A DNA stretch of 64,000 bases, from NCBI GenBank assembly GCA_009801085.1, contig VNWV01000025.1, positions 119,532-183,531 on the forward strand, read 5' to 3'. Positions 13,603-23,793 of the stretch are shown here, in pieces (the stretch's first letter is position 1; each line of letters starts with the position of its first letter). The translations under genes were made by a program, and so were the position numbers. The notes under the pieces were generated by a model that saw only the letters and a list, made by a program, of their open reading frames with translations, did not search any database and was not told the origin of the DNA. The stretch comes from Lasiodiplodia sp. COLG20 (Eukaryota > Ascomycota > Dothideomycetes > Botryosphaeriales > Botryosphaeriaceae).

Positions 13603-15718
13603 ATGGCCGCCATTCCGCAGCAACCCACCGCCCTTCTCGCGCGGCTGGTTGCGCGCCCATCGCAGCTGTCGTGCGCCGCTCCGGCCCTCGCACCCATTGG
13701 GCAGCGAAGGCTGCTCCAAACCCGCACGTGGGCCAGGTCCGCCTCTGAGCTCGCGCGGAGCCCGCAGGCCCTGTTGGGCTGCAATCACGCGCCCAGGATC
13801 GCCGCCCCGGGGAGCTGTCCTCCGCAGCAGGGTCTCCAGCCTGGATGTGCTATCGCGCGTAGGTGAGTCCGCCGCCCTCTGTCGTCACGGCCCCAAACAG
13901 GCCTTACTCATGCGCGAAGGGCAGCTTGTTCTCGACCTCGACACCTTGGAGGGCACACGGCCAGCCCGGGGGCTCGCAGGGAAACCGCAACCGCAGCCAG
14001 ACGGTGAGTCTTCTTTTCCCTCTATCTCATGCTCTCCTTCTGCTGTCTGTGTTCGCTTCTGAATCATGCGTCCGTTTTTGGCATCTGCTCAACTCCGTGC
14101 TATGCTGGACCTGACGCGGGTTTCCACGTCGGCCTTTAGTGCTTCACGTTGCAGCATCAATTCTCATCTATCTGCTCCTCCCTTTACCACCCTCGACCAA
14201 TCGTACGATCCTCCGCCGTAATGACTCGCTGCTTCTCGGTAACGACGATGTGCGGCAGTTGAGTGCCGAGGTCTGCATGGACTCTATCCCATCGGCAGTC
14301 TGATCCTCCTGATTGGCTGCCTATCTTTATTCTCCCCTTCGTCCTTGTTGTTTTCGAATCCTCATTTACCACTCGTCTGGATGCTCTGCCCCTTCCCACC
14401 CCCGCCGAGCGCTCATGGCAGCATTTCCGCAAGGATACCATGCACCTCCATTCCACCCCTGCGCACATCTGCTAACGAGTCATGTTTACCAGCCCCAACC
14501 AAAAAAGCCTCTCATTGAGAAGACCAAGGAAATCCGGAACCAGCTGAAGTCGCTGACGACACACGAGAAGGTCTGGAACGTACCCAACGTCCTCACCTTC
14601 TCGCGACTCATCGCAGCCCCTGCCGTGGGCTATCTGATTCTGCACGACCACCATGCCTGGGCTCTGGGCCTCTTCGCCTACGCCGGCGTCACCGACCTCC
14701 TCGATGGATGGATCGCTCGTCGATGGAAATTGCAGACGGTCGTCGGCAGCGTCGTAGATCCCATGGCCGACAAGCTCTTGATGGCCATCACCGTTGGTTG
14801 CCTTGCAGCCAAGGGAGCATTGCCCGGTATGCCCCGGCTCCAGTCCTGCGCACATGCCCACCGCCCCTTTTCCCCACATCCGTGATCATCCGCCCGCACC
14901 GCTGTCAATCCCCCGCCCCGCTCTCCGGTCCACCTTCCAACCCTATCCATTTGGGTGTTGCGTTGGGCCGAGATGTCATCTGTCGGAGACACTTGGCCGG
15001 CCTGCTGATACGTTTGTCGTTGCCAGGTTCCCTCGCCATCTTGATCTTCGGACGCGACGCCGCCCTCGCCATCGCTGCCATCTACTTCCGCTACGCATCG
15101 CTGCCCTCGCCCAAGACGTTCGCTCGTTACTGGGATTTCTCGTTGCCGTCCGCTGAGGTCCACCCGACGACGGTATCCAAGTTCAACACCTTCCTCCAGC
15201 TTGCCCTGATCGGATTGACCCTTCTCTTCCCTGTCCTTGCGTCCTCCTCGACCCGTGATGCGCTCGCCGACCCCGCCTCCTCAAATTCTTTTGCCACAGA
15301 AGGACGTAGATCCGGTTCCGCTGACGCCTCTGGATCTTCCTTCACCCCAACTCCCCCTTCCACCACCGGACCCACCGCAACCTCAACCACAGCCGACCCA
15401 ACTCAAGGTGAATCCAGAAAACCAATCCTCCCCTCAGCCATCTACAAAGCCACGGACGCAGGAACACTCTCCTCCGCCGTGACCGCCTTGCAGATTCTTG
15501 TCGGCGTTACCACGGTGTGGAGTGGTTTCAGTTATGCCGTCCTCAAAAATGCGGTGACGATTTTAGGATCCAATGAGGCGCTGAAAAAGCGGCAAGGCGC
15601 AAGAGGGAGGGCGATCATCGGGGCAAGTTTTGGATTGGTATGTCTCGGTGCCGCTTGGTGGGCTGTCAGGGCGCAGCAACTCGAGGAGGATAAGGGAAGG
15701 AACGATCAGGCACAATGA
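13603..15718 (+). CDS. CRD1: Cardiolipin synthase (CDP-alcohol phosphatidyltransferase), mitochondrial
   Basis: Joins CDP-diacylglycerol and phosphatidylglycerol to make cardiolipin in the inner mitochondrial membrane. Model: exons 13603-13862, 13901-14003, 14493-14826, 15027-15718, 462 aa. All junctions keep frame with GT...AG ends (GTGAGT, GTGAGT, GTATGC donors), and there is a GCTAAC branch at 14471. The N-terminus is Arg/Ala/Ser-rich with few acids, as in a mitochondrial presequence. The CDP-alcohol phosphotransferase signature is intact: D189-x2-D192-G193-x2-A196-R197-x8-G206-x3-D210-x3-D214. A second conserved block follows in exon 4 (RYWDFSLPSAEVHPTTVSKFNTFLQLALIGLT), typical of fungal Crd1. 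Between this and the last membrane segments lies an insert of about 70 residues rich in Ser, Thr and Pro. Intron 3 (14004-14492) is unusually long at 489 nt. The first two exons are the least certain because they encode only the poorly conserved presequence. Confidence 0.92.
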
Positions 15719-17750
15719 TCATGTCGGCCCAGATGGTTTTAGCCATGACTGTGGATGATCAAAAAAAAAAAAAGGCGTCTAAAAGATATGTAAATATTGA
15801 CTGCAGACAACCGAGGCAGGACTGGACTGCTTCTAAAAAAGGAAAAGGCAATGAAAAGGTCAACAACATACCTGACCATCGTGAAGTGCTGACTAAGGAT
15901 GAGGCCCGCAACGGAAGGTGCTTGGGAGCAGGTGACTCCGACCAAGCAGGCGTTGCAGTTTTATACGGAACTGGTTTCTCACATGTGCCCCCACTTTGGA
16001 CTACGCCACACCAACAACTCACAGTCTAACGCATAGTTCCCCCATTTCTTCCAAGCTCAAGCTTTTTTGGTCGGCAATTCCGCCTCGTTGGTGGCGACAG
16101 CAGCAGCAAATTGGGGGCGAGATCTACGATCCTCCGGCCGCTTCAATGGGCGGATTATGATCCAATTTGGTAAGATCTCGAGATCATCCTCCTTCCGTCT
16201 GGTAGACAGGTAGCAGCAGAGTGGGGGAAATGGGGGAGGGGAATGGGTTCGTAGTTTTTAAAGTTTTTCCCTTTTGGCGGGGTGGCGTGAGATTATTTGC
16301 CGACCAACTGTTTCCTTTTTTTGGCCCTTCCGGCCCTACTCACTCTCACCTACCTACTGCCAAATACAGCACGTAATCCGTCCCGGCGTCAGGCGCTTGA
16401 CCGCAACCGGGCCGTCGTCCGACGGCGTGGCTTTAATTTTGCTTTAAATCCAACATCACGTCGGTCTTTGTTATCCCTTAGCTTCGTCCACCCCTCTCCA
16501 ACTTTTTTAGACTTCTTGCTGGGCCCCCGGTGGGTTGAACTTACAATGCGTGGGTTCGCAAATTGCGGCGTGGTGATGGCGCCTGCTGGTTGGCTATCAG
16601 CTGGTTTCTTTCATCACGGAGTCTCCGAAATTTCGTGGGGGGGTTTGGAGTGATTAGTGAACTGTATACGAATTGGTGTGATTGGCGGCCGATCGCTGGG
16701 TGTTTGTTGGCGGGCCGGATGTTTTTTGATGCAGCGGCGCGGCGTCGCTTGAGCTTATTTCACCACACCATCCACCTCATTCATTTTGTATCTTTGTGGG
16801 GGTCATATCTTTCCGAGTTGGGCCTCTATGGATATCATGATATCGATGTCAGGGAGATGATCAATCGCTGTTCTTGCTATCATGCTCGGGCGATAGGCAG
16901 GAAAGTAAATAAGACCTGCTGGGAACCGCGGTTCGGTCGTTCTTCTTAGTTTTTGGCCGTAGCTGGGAGCATGAGCGGAGCTGTCACCGACCCCCCAATT
17001 GCTGCTGCACTGGTCGACGGCGCCAGCACCTGGGGCAACGCGCCCTGGTCATCAATATTCTCGTTTTTGCTCGTTCAACTTCCTTTTTCCTGAGTATCCC
17101 AAAAGCTACTGCATCCCTCTCGCGACTCGGATATTCCGAGGCGACCAATGGCCTTTTCTCCACCGGCGCCGGCGCAGATGTCTAGACGGATCCGGATTTG
17201 TAACAATGCAGCTGTGCCCAACTCTGCCCGCCAACTCTCAGGACGAAGAGGCTCATACTTTCACGCCGTCATACGCCACCAACAATAAGTGGGCTCGAAT
17301 ATCGGTCCCATCTGCGGCCTTGTTTTCGCCGGTTGGAAGATTTCACGAGGTAAATCATCCCACGTACACGACGGGGGGATATTGTTTTCCGAGGACGGTA
17401 AGTGTTGCAGGAGGAGGGGAGTGAGAATGATTGTTCCGCCCCGAGATGCTTCGAAGGCGTACATCCTTTTACTTAGTTGGGGTAGGCCGTTCGGTCGTCT
17501 TCCCTATTTAGGTTCGGCTGTCGAGGGAACTAAAGGTTTTGTGGAGGCTGTGCCTCGGCGAAGGGGACTGTGATATAGTTCTGGGTATTTCCCGCAAACG
17601 TCTCGAGGCTCAGGGTTGATATTCCCCCACGTTTCCGTGGATTTACGACAAATGCTAAATAGCCGGCCGTCGCCCTCCGTTCGCCCGACACGCCCGGAAC
17701 CATCCTCCCGAAATTTCAAGATACCAAAATTCTCCTCCGCTCACCAGGAA
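15719..17750. other. Intergenic, no gene recognised
   Basis: First part of a 4.8 kb gap between two genes that point toward each other (CRD1, plus; the NIPA gene, minus). It holds A/T runs at 15759-15772 and a run of weak frames (16297-16653, 16563-16949, 16999-17424, 17289-17573) without any motif I recognise. Between convergent 3' ends one would not expect 2 kb of promoter DNA, so a missed or decayed gene or a non-coding transcript is possible. Confidence 0.5.
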
Positions 17751-17759
17751 CCTTTGATG

Positions 17760-18440
17760 ATGCAGAGCACTTGGGCCATTCACTCCTCGAATACATCACC
17801 ATCTGGACACGAACATTATCATGGATATGATCGAAGGACAGAACCAAACTTGAAGCACACCCAACGGCATAATTGCGCACTCAGGAGCGAAAGCAGTATG
17901 GTTGATGGCGGCACAACAGCAAAAGTGGCTATCCGTGCGTGTCCGATGTGTACGTGAAGGTCGAAACCACGCTGCCGTTTCCGAAAATCCCTTTCGCCTT
18001 CTTTTATAGATGACCTCGACGTACCGTGCCCTCCGAGCTACTCTCTCACGGTCATCTGTACATCCCACACGCGCAACGCCGCGTGCCGGTTACTCACATC
18101 ATAATGCATAGCAAGCTGCAGGTCACCGCTGCACGGGATTGCGAGGTCCACGTCAGCCGCGATTCCGCGGACACACCGTACCGCTTGCACGAGGCCGAGG
18201 CTACGGCCGATAGCAACAGAAGCAACGCGGGTTCCAACGTCCGATGGCTGAAACCGACAGGAAACACTGATCAGCAGGGCGGAAACGCACAGCATTCACA
18301 CACTCCCAACCCTGTGGTTCCATCATGTGGCGGTGGTGAAGGAGTTGCGCCACAAGTTCCTTCCCAAAACGTCGAGAAACCGATACCCTGTGCTAGCCCG
18401 TGGGTTTCTGGTTTTCTTGCTTGAGGCCATGTGTCAGCTA
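17760..18440 (+). repeat. Diverged repeat family, copy A
   Basis: Shares with copies B and C an anchor segment (GCCATTCACT then CTCGAATACATCA at about 17774) and, further right, a pyrimidine-rich CCTTC...TTATAG segment near 17990-18010. It is the most diverged of the three head-to-tail copies, and its spacing to copy B (about 875 bp) is longer than from B to C. Boundaries are approximate. No open frame is kept across copies. Confidence 0.5.
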
Positions 18441-18479
18441 CCCATTTCAACACTTATAAAAAGGATTTGTGGATGTCCC

Positions 18480-19069
18480 TGATCCCGCCGCGGCATGACT
18501 GTACAGGCATCACGCCATCATTCCAGAAAGACAGCCAAAACTTCCTGCGTCCTTGCTTTACACCTGATTCGTTCACTTATCGAGAGTCGCAATCCTCCAG
18601 ACAATATTCTCATCGCCTGATACTGTGGAGTGCTTTGGCCATTCACTGCTCAAATGCATCATCATCATGTAATAATGATACTCCCTCACTAGAAACACTG
18701 AACTTCGGGCCCATCTATCAGCACAGAGTGCACCAAAAGACGAGTACCGCACTACATCCCCATCTAAGGCAGTGGGCCGCGTAGGTTCTCGCACTAGATG
18801 TTGTTCAAGAAAGTGGGATCTGAGAGTATACCGACATATTCGAACGTTTCTCACCCTGTTATATGTACGAATTACTAGAGTACACTTGGAATAATCACGA
18901 GTCAGCCATTCCGCATTGAGGTCGCATTGAGGTCATGCCCAAGTGCAGACTCACTCTCGTGACAGCTACTCAAAGCGCGTGGCTGGCAGAAGCACGGTCC
19001 GTATAGTCAATAGATCAAATGACGAGCGCACGGGAATGCGCAATCTTCATTCTTGATGTACTTAATCTC
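18480..19069 (+). repeat. Diverged repeat family, copy B
   Basis: Aligns by eye with copy C along its whole length. Shared blocks, in order, are: TGACTGTACAGGCATCA near 18497; GCGTCCTTG near 18547; TTTGGCCATTCACTGCTCAAATGCATCATC near 18647; a TATATGTACGAATTACT-like block near 18863; CACGAGTCAGCC near 18897; and CTCTCGTGACAGCTAC near 18952 followed by GCGTGGCTGGCAG. Copy C starts about 583 bp further on, so B and C form a direct tandem pair. Confidence 0.7.
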
Positions 19070-19680
19070 GTTGTGACATGAGTATACAGGCATCATGTCA
19101 TTTACACAAGCAGAGCCATCCCGCCAGCTGGTTCCTTGTACTCTGTCCTGGAATTTCCTCGCTGATGTGCAGAGATTCGCTATCCTATAGACAAAGTTGA
19201 TCACTTTTTTATTGACGCTACAGGGCGTTTTCACCATTTACTGCTCAAACGCACCATCATGTAACAACGATGCACCCTCACCAACATCATCGAAAACCAC
19301 ACCAAGGTCTGGGCCAATTAATTCGCATAGAGTACACTCGAGACGAGTCAGACGGGGGGTAGCCGGAACAGCCAGACAGCAAGTGACAAACTCAGCATTC
19401 TGTTGTAAGAAAATGAGAGCTAAGAGCACGCTACCGTCTCCAGTTGCCTCCTTCACCCTCTTAAATATATACGAACTACCGAAGTGCACTCGAACCGATC
19501 CCGTGCCAGCCATACTATCCTCAGATCACGCCGAGTCAAACACCCACTCTCGTGACAGCTGCAAGGAAGGGCGTGGCCGGCAACAGCACGCGGGCCGCGG
19601 AGTCAGCGTCAGCGGATCCAATGACTAGAGGGCAAGAAAAGGCAACTTCCACTTGCCCCACATCACTTTTGCACGTGAAG
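19070..19680 (+). repeat. Diverged repeat family, copy C
   Basis: Same order of blocks as copy B: GAGTATACAGGCATCATG near 19079, GGTTCCTTG near 19128, TTTTCACCATTTACTGCTCA near 19229, AATATATACGAACTACC near 19464, CCGTGCCAGCC near 19500, CTCTCGTGACAGCTGC near 19547 and GCGTGGCCGGCA near 19569. It also shares TTGACGCTACAGGGCG near 19212 with the inverted distant copy D. No terminal repeats or target duplication could be fixed. Confidence 0.7.
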
Positions 19681-20500
19681 TTGCGGAGCATGCAAGGGCA
19701 AGCAGCTGCAGCCAGCCACTGCGTCCTACGACTCTCCTCGATCTGCCTACAACCCCTTTTCAGGCACCGCAAGGATGTCAAACCGCACTAACAGCGCACG
19801 TTGACCAAGACGAGAGAAGAAAGAGTTGACATGCATCTACGAAGCCATTTTCTCAGAAAAAAGTTTAGACAGAAGACCACACCACTTTTCGCACGCTCAA
19901 AGGGGGTGTAAGGCAGCAATAAACACGAGGCATACGACAGGGGTCGAGCAAAGACGACAAATATACACCCAGACGACGATTTCTCCTTTCTCTCCCTTTC
20001 TCTCAAGGAAAGCGCAAAAAAAGCCCCTATTCCCAACGCCAGATATGCAGATACTAACACGAAGATGGTGAAATGACCCTAATAGGGAGTAGAGAGAAGC
20101 CCAGACGCTCGCACACTATGGTGCAAATGCTGAAAGGAGACCAAAGCGGCTCATAAGAGAAACAAAAACACACTCAAAAACACGGGGCAGGGGAGAGAGC
20201 GCCGCGCTGATGATGATGGGGGGTTGAGCGGTGGTCAGTCAAATGTAGACAGAAGATAAACAGAAAAGAACCAATAAACCAGATAAACCAGCAGATATCC
20301 GCCCTTTCAGCCCTCCCAATGATAAACAGGAAAAAACACACACTTATCAAGACACACATCCCATCCCTTTCCCATCCATCGCACACAGATAATAAAAAAA
20401 AACCGCTTTCTGCCATCCAACGCGATTATTCCCCTCCTGAACAAGGACTTATGGAACCAAGGAAAAAGGTATCACAATCCAGCTCCTCCACCTCCACCTC
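19681..20500. other. Intergenic, 3' side of the NIPA gene
   Basis: About 820 bp of A-rich DNA on the plus strand, ending at the stop codon of the minus-strand NIPA-like gene, so part of it should be that gene's 3' UTR. AAGTTGCGG/GGCAAGCAGCTGCAGCC motifs near 19676-19720 may be the frayed end of repeat copy C. No gene seen. Confidence 0.55.
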
Positions 20501-23290
20501 TCACTCAGCGCTCCTCCGCTCCTCATCACCACCCGCATTCCTCTCCTCCGACTCCGCCGCCGCCGCCGTCTCCCTAACAACAGGAGCAGGAACCGGCGTC
20601 ACAGCCCCCGACCCCTCCTCACTCGTCACCTCCGTCCCCGCGCCACTCCCACTCCCACTCTGCTCCTCCTCCTCCTCCGCCACGCCATCCCCCCTACTCC
20701 TAACCTTCCTCAACAACGCACCAAACGGATTACTCAAACTCCTCGCCCTCCCACCACCCGTACTCTGCTGCGCCTGCTGCTCCCCACCTTCTCCCGCAGC
20801 AAGCACAGCACCGACAGAAGCAACCCCCTCACTCTGACTAACCCCCCTACTCCTCCTCCTCGCCACCGCCGCACTCGCATCGCTCGCCCCATCCCTTGGC
20901 CCCGCCACGCTCGCTCCGTGCGTCAACCAGCCGCCAAAACCGCCAATACCGCCGACACCTCCATCAATACCATCCTTCGTGTTCCGCCTCGGCCGGCCGT
21001 GGATGGTGTGGTGGCCGCCGTGGCTGGTGCTGGCCAGGCTGCGCATCTCGACGCCCTTGCGCAGGCTGTCGGCGACGACGGCGGACAGGGATGAGCTGAG
21101 CGGGCTGGTCAGGGGGCCGGGGACGAGGGAGATGGAGCCGCGTTTGAGGTGTGAGGAAGACGGCGTCCTGGTGGCGGCGGAAGGGGTGGACAGGGATGCT
21201 GGGGTTGCGGGCTCGGTTTGCGCCGGGCGGACACGCGGGCTGGGCTGCGTGAGGTGGTCTGACGACGGCTTCTTGCTGGGCGAGGGCGTCGTGAGCGATT
21301 TGCGGCGGAGGTGGCCGGGGCCAGGGGGCGTTGCCGGGCGTTGTTGAGGCTGTTCTTGCGACGACGAGCGGTGTCCCTGGGCAGCGGAGGTCGAGGCGCC
21401 GGGCGACGTGTCGCGGCGGCGCGACGAGGGGCGCTGTTCGAGGGCCTCGGCTTCCGAGGGGAGGATGGGCGAGGACATGGTGGCGTGGCGGAGCGGCGGC
21501 GGAGCGTTGCCGCCGCGGTTGTTGTTGTTGGCGGCCGTGAGGCTGGAGATGAGCGACTCGTCGGCCCAGGGGTTGGCCGTGAGCGAGTAGTCGTCGTCGC
21601 CCATGTCGAGGCCGCCGGCGGGCGTCGTGGCCACGGTGACGGCCTGCGAGGGCGGTTCGGACGTGAAGGTGATGTGCGGCGTGTTGAGGCGGTGCACCGA
21701 CGGCCGGCGGTGGTGCGAGCCAGCGGACGCGTAGGGCGTGAGAGCCGACATGGATGAGATGTCGTTGGAGTAGCCGCCCGTGGGCCCGTAGTGGACTTCG
21801 TCGTCGCCGTATTCCTCGTCCCCGAGGTGGATCGCGTGCTCGTGCTCGACTTCTTCATGCTCCTCTTCCTCCTCTTCCTCTTCTTCTTCATCATCGTCGT
21901 CTTTTGGTCGTCCCGTCGTGATGACCCACACACCCATGAAAGTCATGAGGCAGCCGCCGACGAATTCGCCGGCGCCTTTGCCGTTTGTGCGCTCGAAGTC
22001 GCGGTACAAAACGGCAGATCCAAGAATCACGGAAAGCGTGAAGAGGACGAACTGCGTAGGAATGACTTGAGTGGCATCAAAGCGTTGCAATGCACGATTG
22101 AGATACTTGATCTGCATGACAGCAGTGAAGACCAGGATGGCGACAAGAAGGTAAGTCACGGGGAACGTCAGGGCGTGAAGCAGGGTGTAGGAAAGCATCG
22201 AGGCCACGCCCTTGGTGGAGAGAGCGGTATATCCACCTGCACGACGGTCAGCACAATCACGATAGACGAAGCATCACAGCGTCCTACCAAATAAGCCAAC
22301 CAGACCCAGATCGATGAAAATGCTCTTTTTGCCATATCTCGTGCTCGCCCACATCAACCCGCATATGGTAATCAGCGTCACGCCGAAATACGTCTCAAAT
22401 TCCCACGTCTTGATGAGCTCCCAAATCTCATGCGGGCCCAGCTTGGGATTGTTATCCTGCGCGCTCAGCACGACCGTGACGGCGCCACCAATGGAGATCA
22501 GCACGCCAAGCGCATCCCTCTTGCGGAAGGGCTCCTTCAGCATGATGGGGGCGATGATGCAGTTGGAGATGAGGGCGACGACGCCGAGCGGCGACACGAT
22601 GGACGCGGGCGCGAAGCCGTAGGCCAGGAAGTTGCCCGCCTCGCCCACGATCATGAGCACGATGCCGATCCACCAGTACGGACTCTCCAGGTAGCTGGTC
22701 TGCTGGCCCCCCTTCCGCGGATTGCGCAGCCGCTTCGCCTGCGCCTCCAGGTTCGCCATGTCCTCCTCATCACTCCCTGCCGCTGCCCGATCCACGTCAT
22801 GACTGTGTCGCCCATCCCCGAGCAATGCGTCCGTCTCGCGCGGCTCGTCGTCGTCAACGTCAACCTCGTCCTCGACGCCGTCGGTGCCGAGCTTGAAGCC
22901 TAGGATCTTGCGCGCCTTCGCGTTTGCCTTGACCATCTCGTCCGGGTTCGTCTGCATGCCGACTTTGCTGCGCTTGCGCCGCAGCTGCCGCCGCTCCTCG
23001 GCCTCGCGAGCGAGGCGCAGATGTGCATACTTTTGCGTGTTGAGCGCAAAGGAGATGAGGATGTTGCCGACGATGGCGGTGGTGATGCCGATGATGGACG
23101 ACCAGTCGCCCTGCTCCGAGTTGTCTCCTTCATGGCCTGCCAGGGTGTTGTTGGTGGACGGGTAGGGATATGGTGACGGCGTTGGTGTGGACGCGGAAGA
23201 AATGGCGGCGGCGGCATGGGTGGCAGCGGCGACGGCGGCGTGGGCGACGGCTTGGTGCAGCGGCGCTTGCGCTGCGCTGGGGAGAATCAT
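20501..23290 (-). CDS. NIPA-type magnesium transporter (DUF803 family) with long disordered tail
   Basis: Multi-pass membrane protein of the NIPA/DUF803 family, whose characterised members transport magnesium and other divalent ions. Model: exon 1 23290-22288, intron 22287-22237 (51 nt, GTAGGA...TGCAG, CTGAC branch), exon 2 22236-20501; 912 aa. A first membrane segment (IIGITTAIVGNILISFALN) follows a Pro/Ala/Ser-rich N-terminus. It is followed by a charged loop of about 130 residues rich in Arg and Asp/Glu. Then comes the conserved core with YLESPYWWIGIVLMIVGE, NFLAYGFAPASIVSPLGVVA and an I-S-N-C-I-I-A-P-I-M-L-K-E segment, and the helices that continue across the intron. The last 430 residues are not membrane-like: a Glu/Asp run, a His-containing acidic stretch and a Ser/Pro/Arg-rich tail with many possible phosphosites. 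The tail is much longer than the core family needs. It lies upstream of and parallel to nothing it is known to work with. Confidence 0.92.
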
Positions 23291-23793
23291 GGCAGCTCGA
23301 TGCTGCTGGGGTGGTTTAGGGTGTTCGCGCTGGCTACGGAGGTTGCCCGTCTGGGGTGTCGGCGGCGGAGGTGCGAGGTCGGGCGTGGGGGTCGCGCGGC
23401 GGGCGCTGGGCGGAGTTCGGTGCGAAAGTTCGGGAGCGTCGTAGCAGACTCATCGGCCTATGCGCAGGAATCGCGGATGGTGGTGCAAGCCATGCTCCAT
23501 GCACAGAGCGACAGAGATTCGGCGGTGCCAAGGCAAAGCGTCTCACATGCACGCGAGATGATCACCCTCTCCCACCATCATCGTGCAGCCAATCATCGCG
23601 CCACGCCCTTTCCAGCAAATCACACGCCTTCGTGTCAACGAGATTTGCTCCACATGTTCATCTATTTGTCGCGGGTATCATCAGTGTGCTTGCTATTTAT
23701 GAAGCAAGCTTTGTATTTATATACATTTTCCAGTCCGAGCGCCTGAGTCCCTGAATTGTTGCCAACGTTGTTTTGCAAACTACTTTTACACGT
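23291..23793. other. Intergenic, NIPA promoter and WDR70-like 3' end
   Basis: About 500 bp between two minus-strand genes. It should hold the promoter and leader of the NIPA-like gene and the 3' UTR of the WD40 gene (AT-rich stretch 23690-23735). No other feature seen. Confidence 0.6.

Noticed and set aside
16258..16266. TTAAAGTTT, the core motif reported for Wor1/WOPR binding
   Set aside because: A single 9-mer is expected by chance about once in 65-130 kb on two strands, and it lies between convergent 3' ends with no promoter nearby.
20896..21933. Long frames on both strands opposite the NIPA tail (up to 274 codons)
   Set aside because: They are shadows of a GC-rich Ser/Arg/Pro coding region; the translations are low-complexity Arg/Pro with no motif.
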